The notes below the pieces were generated by a model, which was given only the letters and a program-made list of their open reading frames with translations, ran no database searches and was not told the DNA's origin. From NCBI GenBank assembly GCA_004794785.1, contig SJOL01006430.1, positions 370,003 to 434,002 of the forward strand: a stretch of DNA of 64,000 nt. Reading direction: 5' to 3'. A program made the translations under genes and the position numbers. This document shows, one piece after another, positions 11,601 through 24,800 of the stretch. Positions within the stretch are counted from its first letter, which is position 1. Each line of letters opens with the position of its first letter. This DNA comes from Opisthorchis felineus (lineage: Eukaryota > Platyhelminthes > Trematoda > Opisthorchiida > Opisthorchiidae).

Positions 11601-14125
11601 AAATCAAACATGAGAGGTCTTTGTATAACACTTTCTGTTGAAGAATAGCATGAACGAGGGATTCAGCCTGGATGCACCTGAGTCACCAGTTAACAGCAAT
11701 TTAATTTGCAAATGAATGCATTTCGCCAACGTAATGTAGATTGTCTAGCTAGATTGTCATTCAGCTGACGGAACCGGTTACGGGTGTCGTCGAAAATGCT
11801 GAAGCCATAGGGCATTTCACCCATTGTTACCTGCGGGTACATATGTAAATCATAAAATCTTTAATAGTATATCGTCGTTACAGACCATTCATGAGTTGAG
11901 TGATGCGACCGTGATGGTGGTGGCACAACTCCCAAAAGCATAAGGTATGTACTCTCCGTGGTGCTCAGTGGCTATAAAGCCCATACAAACGCAGACGCCA
12001 ACGTACATCTTGAAAGCATCAAGGAGTGTATCTTCAGACTGAAGATATGCCGCCGGAGTGAATAGTAAAATAGGATCCCATTCCGTTCTTCCGTGCTACG
12101 AAAGTCGGGTACAGTTAAGCGCGCCGTTTCTGGGTAATGAATCTTACCCCATGTTTCCGTTTAGGGGAACACCGATATTGGGGAAATCGGCTTCAGTTGT
12201 TTGGTAGCATTCTCCTATTCAGCTGTACAACAATACGCACAGTTTAAATCGTATTCAATAAGGATGTGCCCTTGAATCACATCGATGCACTCCTACCCTG
12301 GGATTTTAGACTCAAATCAACGTGACATCACACAGATATAATTCCTTCTATAAACGTTTAGTGCCAGCAAATCCTGTTTGCTCAAACTGCAGTATAAGCC
12401 AATCGGTTCACGTTAAGATTGGATATCAGGCAGCTTCAATATCCATGATAAACACAAATAGTCTGATAATTCGAAAGTGAAAAAGTCCCAATGGTGTTAA
12501 AAATGTGGGAGCTGAGAGGCATTCATCCCAAGTTAGATTACGTTTGACTACAATTTGAATTACAGTTGATCGGCACGCCTACATTATTGTGTCAGGGAAT
12601 TTATGTTGAACTTCATACCGCGGACGATGCTCTCGACATGATGATCGATCGAACGACTTTCCATGACACATTTGACATCAAATGACATCAAATCTCAGAC
12701 TGATTTCAAGAGCATGAAAAACTTTGCACAATATCTGCCTCACGATAAAAATAGACACTCAATCCCTTACTAGCATCGCTTATACGGTGTACACTTTGAG
12801 ATATCTATATTTCAAATATATCTCGAATGCAGTGAAACGAATATGAAATGTCAAGAGATGTGGTGAATTTTCTCAAAAATTAACTATCTTGCTTGAAAGC
12901 TATTCACTTGTCACATAAACCTAAGGTTTGGTCCATGTCCCGAGTAAGGGCCCAATCTGAGCAGGTCTCATAGGTGGCCTCACTAAAATGATATTTTAAC
13001 CCAGTCATGCACGGGTGAAGTTCGATAAATCAACCAAGCAAGTTTTATGACACTTTGTTGCGTTATCAACTCTGCTTTTTTTCTGGCAAATTGCGTGTTA
13101 CACCACGGTTGCTCCCCGAGTTCTTAAGTCTGTTGGTTGCGTTGCAGTTCCAAGAAAACATTGTTTACATTTTTAACCAACTAAAAAACTGAAACTAAAA
13201 CCATTTCGAGACCGTATTCACCAATACAAACACCCATTGTGATATACCTTTCTGATCATTCGATATACTGGTCTCTTTTAACTCAGTTGATTTGAATGGC
13301 TCTTGTCCGTATGAAATTGCCCCAGGGTTATTTATTACGTTCGTTACATGTTTTCGCAAACCAGACGACCCAAACACCCACTGTCTGCTTATCGACTTCA
13401 CAAGAGACTGCGATGAAAATCGATGCAACCGAATGTTGGTTCGCACACACCGGTACATACACCATAGCATGCACACACGAGCGAGCAAAAGCAGCGTGTG
13501 GTTAGTGGTGAAGTTGATCAAAAACTACGTTTCTTTTATTTCTCGGGGGTAGAGTAATATGACCCGATTCATTCTTCGGTGCTTCCCAAGTGCGGATGTT
13601 TAAACATCCTGATATCTTTTTACTAAATGCCCAGACAAAGTTCTCAGGTTGATGACTCAGTGGGAGTCTTAAAGTATCACGATGAAAATCTAAGGATATG
13701 CAAGATGTTCTCACCCTAGCCTTAATCTCAGGGCACCTTAAGTCGATTTCAGATCAACCTTAGATTTCAATGTAAACATTTCGAAAAAATCACTAAAAAT
13801 GATATGGATGTCAATGCAGATTGTTATCCAAGTTTATTTCGTTAGCTCTGTCCATATTTGCTTCCGATAGCCCTCTGCGGGTATGTAACTATCCAACAGG
13901 TTTACTCCGTGTTGATGTGGTGAAAACATTACTAGTTGATTGGCTACCTCTCGACGCATCTACCATGGGAACCCCCGTCACTAATTCTCTAGCCATTGCT
14001 TTGAGGGTATATTCTTTGGTAGACCGCAGCTACACATGAGCATTCCGTGGAGATTGGTGGTGTGAGGAGATTTGAGCATGTTTCATCGACATTCCCCAGT
14101 GTAAGTGAAGTCAATCTGTGCTGAT
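11601..14125. other. Mostly unrecognised; possible repeat debris near 11640-11830
   Basis: At 11690-11830 there are short matches to the region upstream of the family 1 hammerhead (TTTGCAAATGAATGCATTTCGCCA) and a GGAACCGGTTACGGG block that may be a very decayed copy. The rest has no recognisable gene. Confidence 0.3.
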
Positions 14126-14265
14126 TAGCTGAGATACAGGTTCCCCTTTTTGGGAATCATCAGCATTCCACGAAACTCCAGAGTTTCGAACGCGTGACTT
14201 CCCTGTTAGCAGCCGAACACAAGCGGCTGATCAACTGGTTAACACGTACGAGTCAAACTTCGTTG
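14126..14265 (-). ncRNA. Hammerhead family 2 relic
   Basis: The minus strand reads CTGATGATTCCC, an A-rich loop, then GGGGAACCTG. The CTGATGA box and a five-pair stem II are kept, but GAAA and stem III are damaged. Upstream on the minus strand is the B-box-like GCGTTCGAAACTC, the tRNA-like part of the family, with GCTAACAGGGAAG further upstream as in the copies at 34.4 and 55.6 kb. Confidence 0.5.
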
Positions 14266-15410
14266 CTTTGTCTTGTTTTCAACACTGTTAAAGACATGCC
14301 TACCATAAACTGAATTTATATTCTTTATGTTGGGTAGATGTGCTCACTCACAATGCTCACATGCGTCCAGCCGTCATTCGATTGACCAATAGTTTTATAT
14401 TGTCCCGGTAGATCAGAAATGGATCACGTGGCCAGCAAGCATGAGCTTCTCTGCTCGTGCCACAACTGCCTATGAGCATTAAAATCCAACAAAGATGCCT
14501 TGTGTCAGAGGAAATGTCCTGACGGTTTTTTGAGTCCAAAACTGTCCGACGAGTTAGCAACGTTTGGCAACTCTGACTGGTCCCAGTGCAATGCATTCCT
14601 TGAACACCATGAACGCAAACACATCCTCGATGGTCTCTCAGTTTGGTGTGGCAGAAACCAGGATGAAAATATTTCAAATTTGTGAACGTAATAACGCAGA
14701 GAGAATGATCAAAGTAACACGGTACTCAAAGCAATTTTGAAGGAGCTGGAAAATTGTGCTTTACTATCTGCGTCATGATATTTGGCTGTTGAGCAAGGCC
14801 ACAAAGATTGGTCGAAAGAAAGGATTCTGTGAGTTCATTCGGAAAGAACTGAAGAACACAACAGAAGGATGGTTAAATTTAATGAGGATGCTCCACAGGG
14901 AGAACAGATGTCACAGAAACAGCAAAATCCAAGTTACCATGCAAGAGATGGATAAGGTTGGGCTCAACCAAATCAGCAAGTACATTTTCACAGTAATTTA
15001 CTCAACAAACATAACGACACAAAACAATTTCGGACCAGACCGGTATAGAACCAATGTACCGTCAAATACCAAGCCCTCGAACAGCATTATTTACACCATA
15101 ATATCAGTAAAGGGAACCAGTCAATTTTACTCGCTTGCAGCACCTTATCAATTCAGCTGAGTCTCTTGCGGAACCTGCTAAAACAAACTATAGTAGGTGC
15201 GTTCCCAAGGTCGAAAGTTAGTGCACGAAATCTACGAAACTCTCTATGCTGCGCCATCGTTTGTAAAACGTGGCTCCTCATTCAGCACTTAGCTTCCACG
15301 GAAAATCCCCCGCATTAGAATTATCCTTATTTGTACCTTACAGCATCGCCTCTGAAAATATATCCATGTTTAACGTCATCATCCGTTAAAACCGTGTATT
15401 TGCGGTACAG
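14266..15410. other. Intergenic, nothing recognised
   Basis: A 134-codon frame at 14756-15160 (+) is the longest. It is rich in Asn, Lys and Ile, has no recognisable domain and may be chance. Confidence 0.35.
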
Positions 15411-15625
15411 TAGTCAGAGCTGCCGCGGTCAGTTAGATGCCGCAGCACAACATCGGTGTTCAACATTGATGCTCTACTGCCGTACAGTCAAAATTTATCA
15501 TAAGCATTTCGAGGTGCCAACACCTCCAGACACCCATCCAAGCAATCTGGATAGAAAATGACAACAGAAACGCAACTGACATCGATTAGCGGCCATATCT
15601 TGCAGCGTCTCCAACCATGCAGCCA
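15411..15625 (-). mobile_element. LINE 3' end, same family as 18.0-20.5 kb
   Basis: Reverse complement of the terminal part of the fluke LINE: the end of the coding region (TCTGGAGGTGTTGGCACCTC block) followed by the 3' UTR with the CAGTAGAGCATCAATGTTG motif that matches 20460-20485 and 230-255. 5'-truncated; no reverse transcriptase domain is present. Confidence 0.65.
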
Positions 15626-17990
15626 CTTGTTACAATAATCACTGCTAACCTGGTCAGTTTACTTTGGCCCATCGTCACTTGCGAGATTACGAGGCAGTGA
15701 GTCGTTTTGACAAAAATCCACGTGGATTGCCTTGCAATATCAAAACCACACCTCTATGACCTAGTATGATCCACAGTCTCATGTTCCAATGTGTATCATG
15801 AACCGACATTGAAGTTGGTCACCAATATGAAGAAAAGCGCAAAGTTCACTTGGAGATTTCCAAGGTAGAACACCTGGCATCATTGGTAAAGGCGAGGGGG
15901 GTATGAGAACAAATAATCGGAATTAGAATGCAGCCTAGTGTTATGCATCATGTGTCTTGTCTTGTTTAACCCAAGAGAACTAGGCGATTCTGTGGTAAGA
16001 GTAGCTGCTTTTGCCAGTGCAACTCAGATAATGTCCCTTGAAAATAAATTGTCATCAGGGATAGGGAAACGGTGATCTGTACAGAACAGGAGTGCTCATC
16101 GTGCGTAGTAGTGCGCTCTTGGGAGGCACAAACATATTTGCAGCTGCATAACCAGATTTGCTCACAATATTTTAAATTTCACCAATAGGCCCAAATTAAA
16201 AAGGCGCTGGAAATAGTTGCTGCGTCAACTGACAAATACGGTGCTTCTCAATGTACCTGGTTTCCTGACTTTTTCGTGTTCGAGTAGCCGTTTGTCTATT
16301 TTGACCCTGAGTTGACCCATCCTCCTATGCTTGCGGTCCATGCACTGCCAACTGAATCGTAGATAGAGATTATAACCAATCCCATAAAACTTTTGAGTTC
16401 CTATCCGTCATCTGGTCGGACATTCCAGTGTTTCGCTTGTGGATTTTGTAAGTAAAGGTAAAGCACACCTGGCAGTCCTCTCGTGGGACACACTCGTCTC
16501 GACTAGTCTCTCAAGGAGACTAACACTAACTATGCGTGCTGGATCGACCGAAAAACCGCCACAAGTCAGCACTGCATATGTTTCTGGGCAGACAACCTCT
16601 GTTTGATGTTTCTAGTGAACCAGCAAAACGCACTGAACACATGGACCGACAAACAAAAGCACACGCATATGTATGCATGCTCCATGGGATACATAGACGC
16701 GAGGATCAGCTGTTGTGTTGCAACGAGCTACAGGAAACAGCTGACTGGAAGCAAGTTGCTTGGCTTCAAATGAGTGTCTGATTGATTGGCACAGATCTTG
16801 GTCCGACTGTGGTCAATATCGCTATGTCACTGTATTTTTCGATGCCAGGTTCCATCGTGCATTACAGTTCTTTGCATTTATCTGGATGATTAAATTTATT
16901 GCTATTTTATCTGTTTGCCTGCTCTCAAGATTCACCCAATCAACGGCAATCGTTCAATGAGTAGATTTAGAATTTTTTGGTCTGTACTGCTTGTCTCGCA
17001 ATGGTACCTGCTATGGCCACACCCTGGTAAGTCCACACACACGCAGGGCTTCATTGCTGACTCCGAAGGTGGACCTGGATACGAGTCCGATATGCGCTCA
17101 TTATTTGCTGACGCGACGAACATATTGCCGTCTCACAAAATGGACTGAAACTTAAAATTCTTAATCCGGTCAGGCATCTTTGTCCACAGTTGGTTGTGCG
17201 ATTCTTCTGACCAATCGGACACGTGGCGAGCTTTGCACATGACGAATCGATCATTCAGGCTGTCTTTGTCTGGATGTCTTTGCTGCTGTTCTCATTATTG
17301 TTCGTGTTTCTCCAAGCTGCGGTCGTGCTTCCTAATGTGGAAACCAGCATTTCAAAGACGTTTTATATTTCGACTGTGTCAGATAACTAGGGCGGGTTTT
17401 TCCAGGTATGTTAATTTATAAGACATGGCATGTATATCATGAGAGTTACGTAAAGGCGGGTACTAGGTAAGGATGGGGTTGCGTTCTGGGATCCGGTCCC
17501 TCATTTGGAATCAAGTGACTTCATTAGTGTGTAGCATACTAATATGGGATGGTGTAAATTTGGTTGTGTCGCTTACAGTCCATCTAAATTTACTGCATGG
17601 GTCCAGCCTTCTGCAAACCCAAAGGTGTGGAAACAGCGAAAACTGGTCAGATGAGCGAAGGCACGTTGACTAGCGAGCGAACTTTTCAACGCATGAATTG
17701 ACCTAACGCTCCGCTACGCCATTCGTCACAAGGAGTGAAGCTCAAAAATAAGGAGAACTATTCACCTATCACTCCGACCGGATAACAGGGATCATACACT
17801 GATCTGTATAAAGCAGTGACAATGAAACTGACAGTTATGAGAATGTACGAAGATCTAGGGAATATGGAGAAATGGATCTCTACCAGGAAGGGTTAATAGT
17901 CCAACCAATATGTTGATATCCAAAAATATTTACGAACGGGGTTCACACTGAATATTTTTTCGTAGAACATAACATTGCGGTCCATTGGTG
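15626..17990. other. Intergenic, nothing recognised
   Basis: Short frames only (up to 81 codons), without domain resemblance or clear splice-site pairs. Confidence 0.35.
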
Positions 17991-18131
17991 AGTGTGATCG
18001 GTGGTGAAGCACTCAGAACTTTTTATTCCTGTCACACCCTCGTTAACCCTCTTTGACGGTGCCACATCCACCTTTTGTGTTACGACATTCATCTTCCAGT
18101 ACGCTGATAAATCACTGAAAGCTGAAAATCA

Positions 18132-18680
18132 TTGATTAGCAGCTGCAAAACTCGGGTTCCATCACACTTTGGGTGCCTGTTTGCAGTGTCTGCTTACACC
18201 CCAACTGACTGTAGCTCTGATACCATCAAAGACAAGTTTTATGAGGACCTGAATGCCCGGTGGTGGCGAACTAAAAGTTCAGATATCGTTGTGGTTGCCA
18301 GAGATCTAAATGCACAAGTGGGCAGGATTAGCGTATCTGAGACTCAATTAGGAGTTCGTACGGAAAATGGTGAACGATTGCTTCAGCTGTGTGCTGCTCA
18401 CAGGCTGTTTCTATGCAGTGCTAACTTCCGAAATAGCCGAAGTCGTCTGGCCACATGGTGCCCTCCAACGGCGTGCCGGTCACGAACTCAAATCAGTCAC
18501 ATTAGCATCAGTTACCGATGGTGCGGATCAATAACTGACTGCCGGTCGTTTCGGAACACATTTGTGGATTCCACCCACGCGCCCATCCGGAGTCGTTTCT
18601 CGCACCGTTTTCCAGGGCCGCGGAAGATGCGGGCAAACGGCCTGGATACTGAGAAACTGGCAGACCTGAATGTCAGATGA
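18132..18680 (+). pseudogene. LINE endonuclease domain (inactive)
   Basis: The frame carries exo/endonuclease/phosphatase family motifs: SAYTPTDCS, then VVARDLNAQVG, and near the end VDSTHAPIRSRF. In active members the second motif is normally GDLNA and the last SDHA. Here the Gly before the catalytic Asp is Arg, and the Asp of the Asp-His pair is Thr, so nicking activity should be lost. It would have nicked the target site for target-primed reverse transcription. The start of the domain is missing or out of frame upstream of 18130. Confidence 0.75.
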
Positions 18681-19995
18681 ACTAACTAGAATCGTCCTTC
18701 AGAATCTTCCAAACGCTCCACCATCAGATGTGAATTCTTACTGGGACGAAATTGCCACCTATTTGCACAATGCTGGTAACTTTGCTTGTGGCACGGTATT
18801 ACCAGGCGCATCCAAGCACTGGATATCAGACCGAACAGTGGCACTGCTTAAATCTAGGAGAAATATCCCAGCCGATCCCAAACATAATCTGACGCGACGA
18901 ATTATCAGACGTCAAGTGGAAGTGAGCATGCGAGCCGACCATGAAGTCTGGTGGACAGGGAAAGCCAAGGAAATGGAAGAGTCCCAGAAAGCCGGTAATG
19001 CCCGAAGATTATTTCAGTTGATGCGTGCGACCGGCCCCCGGAAACCACCTGTGAGCGAAACCATCAAGGATCAGAATGGAGTGACCTTATCGAATAAAGA
19101 AGTACGCCTCGATCGGTGGGCCGAATACTTCGAACAACAATTGTCATGGCCACCAGCTGCCACTCATCTGGAACCCACAGTTGACGTAGAACCCTGGACG
19201 GTGAACATGGAACCCCTTACGGTTTCGGAGGTTTATGACTGCATATGTTCCCTCAAACGCCACCGAGCTCCTGGTCCGGACAACCTTCCACCCGCATTGG
19301 TCAAGGATGGGGTTGGAGTCCTGAATCAGAGCTTGTCTGATTTGTTTGCCTGTTTTTTGGAAAAGGAGTCTGTCCCAGACAACTGGGGAGAGTCGGTGAT
19401 AGTGTCCATTTACAAAAAGGGGCTCGTAGAGAGTGTGGTAACTACAGGGGGATCAGCTTGACCCCAGTCGTAACGAGACTGTTGGCGTCACTTGTGCCTC
19501 GTCGCCTTACGGTGGCTCGTAAAACACTGACTCGAGAGCAGCAAGCGGGATTCTGGCCTGGCAGGGGTTGCGTTGACCAAATCTTCACATTCCGTCAGTT
19601 GCTAGAACAATGTCATACGGATAAACGACCCAAAATACTAGTATTCATGGATTTCCAAGGCGCATTCGAATCGGTTGACCGGTCTGTTCTTGACACACTT
19701 GCCCATCAAGGAATGCCTCGGAAGTTCCTGAACATATCAATTTCTTTGTATTCTCAGACATCTGGACGTGTGAGAGTATACGGCGAGCTCTCCAAAAGCT
19801 TCCGTACATAAAGCGGTGTCCGCCAGGGGTGCCCACTCTCTCCAGTACTATTTAGTTTTGTGATGTATGAGATAATGAGACGAACGCTGGAAGGTCTTCA
19901 AAAATGCCGGTGTTCAAATAGCCTGTGAAGAAAACCTTGTCGACGACATCGTTCTCGTCTTCGAAGAGGAGGAGAAGGCGTAGGTATTTAGAAAG
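18670..19995 (+). pseudogene. LINE reverse transcriptase domain (broken)
   Basis: The first frame (18670-19461) holds the linker and RT motifs up to HRAPGPDNLPPALVKDGV and VIVSIYKKG. A frame change near 19420 moves to a second frame (19458-19811) with ISLTPVVTRLLASLV style, QAGFWPGRGCVDQI, then FMDFQGAFESVDR with the first catalytic Asp. A stop at 19809 precedes SGVRQGCPLSPVLFSFV. The catalytic box near 19935 reads LVDD rather than YADD. Three breaks and the altered box make it a pseudogene. Confidence 0.85.
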
Positions 19996-20520
19996 CGAGT
20001 TTTCGATGTTACGACGGGGACTTCCATTAAAGAGTGTGTCCAGCATCAGAAGCTGCGTTGGTTAGGCCATGTAGTTCGCATACCGAACCATCGTTTGCCG
20101 AATATAGTGCTGTATTTCGTGCCCAGCTCAGAGTCGCGGAATCAGTAAGCTGGACAACCGTTGACCAGGTAGAGGGGTATGAAAGAGATTACGTAGCGTT
20201 TAGGTTCTGTCGGTGCTACTCGCCTTCCAGGATGGGGACCGGGTGATCCCTACTGCGCCTGGTTGGAGACGGTGCAATATATGGCTGCCAACCGATGTCA
20301 ATGGCGTTCTTGTTGTCAGTTTCTATCCAGATTACCTGATTGAGTGTCTGGAGGTGTAGGCACCTCCAGATTGTAGTAAACTAGCACTAAGTCCCTTCCC
20401 TGTTCAACTTTAGTATTTTTGTCTTCACAGTAAGGCTTTCAAATAAACCATGGTTGTACGGCAACGAAGCATCAGTGTTGAGTACTGATTTTATGTTATC
20501 GATCATGATGATTTTTCAAG

Positions 20521-21298
20521 CTCATCTGGAGGGTATGATAAGTATCAGCTGTATCGGACCCTGATCATATGATGCGTATGCAGCAGCACTAGACACACAC
20601 TGCAGCAACCCATTGGAATTAATAGATTTGCACAGATGAAGTTTTTTCTACGTGACTGTCATGTGCGACTGTCTGCATCAGATTATCCAAAACGGGTTTT
20701 GAGCACCTGTGGACAGCCGAGTCGCGTGCTAATACCGACGAAGTTAATTCACGAGACAGCAAACAGCTGTCTTAGCCGTGAAATCTGCCGTTAGCGGAAG
20801 AGACAACGGAGATGCAGAGCTAACGACACCGGGTGGGGCGAAACCCCAGTAGGCATTGGTCAGCTTGGGTATCTGCGCTCTGATAGGATGAACGTTTGCA
20901 ACCCTGTTGTTGGGCCGATTGCGGTGACCTTGAGCGAAAATCAGCTGAGACAATGGCTTAGCTGGCTGCTCATTGGTTGTGCACCACATACCTGTGATTG
21001 GCAGATGCAGCCTTTGTGTTTACTTCGACCCTGGTGAAAGAAAGGTTTATAAACTTCTGCAATCACCCTTTCCGACGCAGGTTGCCATTGCTGAGGACTT
21101 TGGTCCGTGCGCTGCCATTATTTGAGGCTGTTGTTCATTACTTCATTGTGATCACTTCTGGACAGTCAATTTCGTGCATATCTCTCGCCTTAGATATTTT
21201 GCATTTTTGTTTCTTATATATTCCGGTCAGCTGTTAACTATTTTTAACGGCCTCCTCGTCAGTTTGTTCTTCGGCGAAATCAGTCGACATTCCGTGAA
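20521..21298 (+). promoter_or_regulatory. Presumed promoter and 5' UTR of cyclin G
   Basis: A non-repetitive stretch between the LINE tail and the cyclin G start codon. An in-frame stop at 21245-21247 means ATG 21299 is the first start in its frame, unless an upstream exon is spliced in; GTCAG at 21258-21262 could serve as an acceptor. No TATA box or other element could be assigned from sequence alone. Confidence 0.3.
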
Positions 21299-21823
21299 AT
21301 GGCTGAGCTCCTGAACCCGGAGTCAAATATTGGGCACACACGTATGCCTCTTGGAACGAATAGTGCTGAAGTCCAGCGAAATTCCCGGTGCAGATTTGGA
21401 CAGATACGGGCACCGAAGCGGTGCATCATTGAACAAAAACGTGGTTCTCATCGTGTGCGACGTAATCAACGAGTGGAGTCAGCAAACTCTGATAGAGGGC
21501 TTTCAGATGGAGTCGGCCAAGATTCTCAGCTTCTCTGTGACGTCCGTGGAAAGAAGAGTGGTGATATATCGGTTCCCCGGGCTGGTACCCATCAAGACTG
21601 CTCACCCTCGATTTCCCCAACTTCCGAACCACTCTCACCTAGTGATCAGTCAACACCGCTGAATGAACACAAACGTCCCAGGCCGGAACATCAGATTAAC
21701 CCCGGCGACGGCCTGTCGTCTTCCGCTCCCACCTGTTTACGGGAGCCAGCTTCCCCGGTTATTATGTTTGGACAGATCCGCTCTGCTCCTAGTGGGAACC
21801 GTGCTAGAGATTTTGTGTGTGAG
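21299..21823 (+). CDS. Cyclin G exon 1
   Basis: Codes for residues 1-175, ending ...NRARDFVCE, then donor GAG|GTAAGTC at 21824. The peptide is rich in Ser, Pro, Arg and Asn (for example SPSISPTSEPLSPSDQS), with several SP/TP sites typical of proline-directed phosphorylation, and has no folded domain. Another frame stays open for 110 codons (21330-21662), probably a shadow. The start is the first ATG after an in-frame stop at 21245. This extension is the least certain part of the model, since an upstream exon or an internal start cannot be excluded. Confidence 0.65.
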
Positions 21824-24800
21824 GTAAGTCAGTGGCCAGAAACTTTGATATGCGAACATATCCGTTGTAACCCCCTATAAGTGGATTGGCAATAGTCATA
21901 GCTGTGTGCACCTCAGGGCTGAAAGATTACTTTGCTGAGCAGCATGTCCAAAAATTAACCACAAACTCAGCACACCCGTTGTAGGTCTATAATAGCTTTA
22001 CCCTTTTAGCGCTCTTCTGCACATGTCGGCGTTGCCTTCCTAATTCGGTGAATTTGCCTGGTTTCAGCAATCGCTTCTGAACAAAGAAAAATTCCAATAC
22101 CTGCTTTCAAAGGAAGCACTGTATCATCCGAACAATGCTTTTCTATATTACGTCAACCCGGTAAGTAGGTGTTTCGTGTCTTATATCATCTGAATATGCC
22201 TGTGTGTGCGTGTTGTAGAATTCCCTCTATAGTCCACTTAACGCCAAAGTCAAATCTGCCAGTGTCTTAGTGTGATGAGGTTGTTTTTCCAAATTGCAAG
22301 GCACCACTATCGACCACCCATTGGCTTTAGGGTTGTAGTTCTTACGAGATAAGTAGAAAGGACCGCATTCGCATTCATTTTGCTAGTATGCTTCAGTGAT
22401 CGTTTAGCATGGTAGGGTTTTCGGTGCCACCAATCCTTAATCCTTCTGTGATTTGCTATGGTTGCGGGCAAAAATGAGAAAATATGGTTCGAATAGAAAC
22501 TTATAAAAAAACCTTCCTACGGCAAACACAGGTCAGAACGTTTTTCAAAAATGTCTACAGTAAGGAAGCACTGCCATGCCGCCAGAAGGAAGCACGACGG
22601 CTGGGATACTGCCAGGTTGCCTAAGCCTAGACAGGGGAAGTCGAGAGGCAGAGGTCTACGGCAAGGAGGGATTACTTGCTTAGTTAGAACTGAAAATGTA
22701 AGTTGATAGTAGGCGCAAACCACTGCTGATGCGAGTTTTTTTTGTATTGTCTTCGGAACGGCTTGTTTGAAGGTATTGTCGGCTCCTCCAAAATGATCAG
22801 ACCAGAGTGATCTTTCTTTGATGGGAGTTTATCATTGAATACACTTCAGTGAACTGATCGAAAACCTCTTGTGATAGTGTCATCTCTAGTAGGGGTTAAT
22901 GTAACTGCACACTGGTGGCATGGAACCCAAGGCTGAAGATGTAGTATCCAGGCTGTTCTGCGAATCTTTTAATGGGTTCTCGAATAGAATTTATTTCATC
23001 CTGATAGATTTTTCTGACCGGAATTTATGGCGGGATTTAAAAAACGTTTAGTAAGGAGTATGTTTCTCTTCGGTTTTCTAGTGTTCAGCAACTATGTCGG
23101 TCCCCTAAGCATGATTGCTTTTGTGCATGTCATTCAGTTGATCAATAATCTAGACGTTATGAATAAATCAATGGCAGTGTGTGACTACTGCACTAAACTG
23201 AAGCAAGTACTCACCTCGATTAATACCACGCCTGTGTTGTATTTTGGGGACATCTTGGATTCCGGGGTTTGCAAGCAGCCTTGCCTTGTAATCAGTGGTG
23301 AGACTTGCACTGCGATAGCGATGCGGTAGTTCAGTGTTGTACGTGTATTGTCATAACTCGACTTGGTTTTTTTGTGTGAGAGAGAAAACCCTGGTATACA
23401 ATCGACTTCCACTACTTTACGTTTGAAACTGACCAAATGAACAAAGACTGTCTGTCTCAAGAACGAGTAAAAAATAATCGATGAAACCAATGTAGCAAAC
23501 TTACAGGGTGAGCCGATACGCCACGTGCGTCTATCTTGGATTATATAACGGTTAAGTCGCGTTTCTTTCAGTCCAAGCGTTCACTGTTTTGATGGCATCT
23601 TGTCAGATAGAGCACCCCAGTCACTAACTTTCTATAAGGTGCGAAGTCGACTACTTTTATCCATAGGTGCAGTGATGAACCATGGGGTGATGTGGCAGAT
23701 TGTTTTGTTTCCCATTCTCAGCTGCGCATGACGGTCGTTAGTAAACTGCATTCGTGCTGGCCAATTACAGTATCATTTCTTTGGCAATATCGAGCATTAA
23801 AACCATTTCGGTACCCAGCTTCCATGCCACCCGAAGTAAGGAAGCTGAGATACTGTCAAGTTGCCCAGACCTAGACAAGAGCCGTCGAGATACCAGGGTT
23901 GGGTTCGAACCACGGACCTTCCGGTCAGTAATTTCTCGAGTTCACTCACTCCGATGGGCTGTTGGATGCATTGTCCACGCCTATGGCCTGTTTTAAACTG
24001 AGCACTAAGCTTCCCCGTTTATCCTTGGTTTAACCGGATGAGTAATCAGTGAGTTATTGTTTACTTACTACTTCACATTTTCAATAACACCACGGATTGA
24101 CGGGTCAACTTCATTTAACAGCTCGCTAGCATCTTCTTGTGTTTTTCGTTCGAACAGTTGCTTCCCACTGGGCATAATGTGGATGAATTGAGGGATAGAT
24201 TATTGACTCTACAATGGCTCATCCTAATAACAGGCGCTTCGTTGACCGCGTTCACCTTTTCCAGTTGCACATTGTTGGTTCCGATGTAATCACGTCAAAC
24301 AGGTAAAAAGGGATAAAAAGCTATTCGGTCTCATTTCCAAAGTTGGCATGTTATTCTTCTTGTCTCTTTCACTTTGTGCTCGAGCTCGAAACAGCTCAGT
24401 GGTTAAGGCGGGAACTTACTGACTGGCGTGTCCGTGATTCGAATCTAACCTCTGCACCTCGACTGCTCCTATCTGGGCGTGGGCATTATCTCGGCCCTCA
24501 AGATCACTTCGGATGGCATAGCAGCTAGGCACCGAGAGTGTGTTACGGATGAGCTACAATTTGTACTCGCTTGTTCTGGCTGTGTGCGCCTCTCCCTTCC
24601 TCGTATATCTGTGGTCGACACACTGGCGTACCATGGTGAACCTGCAGATTGGAAGTCTTCCCGTGCCACGAATAATAGCTAAACTGGAATACAAGCCGTT
24701 GGGATAGTTTGTTTAGTATGAGAAGGCAATACTGATTGGTGCGTGGCTTCATCCCATCTGTCAAATATATTACCTTGGTATTTTGGCCATGAAATGTCCC

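Larger units (their letters stand above)
18000..20520 (+). mobile_element. APE-type LINE, nearly full 3' half, decayed
   Basis: The longest LINE in the window: an apurinic-like endonuclease (about 18130-18680), reverse transcriptase (18670-19990), a short C-terminal region (20020-20300) and a 3' UTR to about 20500. The order and sequence style match RTE/CR1-like elements of flukes. Decay is seen as several frame changes, an in-frame stop before the GVRQGCPLSP motif, and an internal deletion. After the altered catalytic box and EEEEKA the sequence jumps to TGTSIKECVQHQKLRWLGH, dropping the thumb region. The 3' end matches the partial copies at 1-305 and 15411-15625. It lies just upstream of the cyclin G gene, on the same strand. 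Confidence 0.85.

Noticed and set aside
14756..15160. 134-codon frame, possible transposase
   Set aside because: No catalytic motif or terminal inverted repeats seen.
20825..20865. GTGGGGCGAAACCCCAGTAGGC as a ribozyme fragment
   Set aside because: Shares GGGGCGAAACC with the family, but the remaining core and stems are absent.
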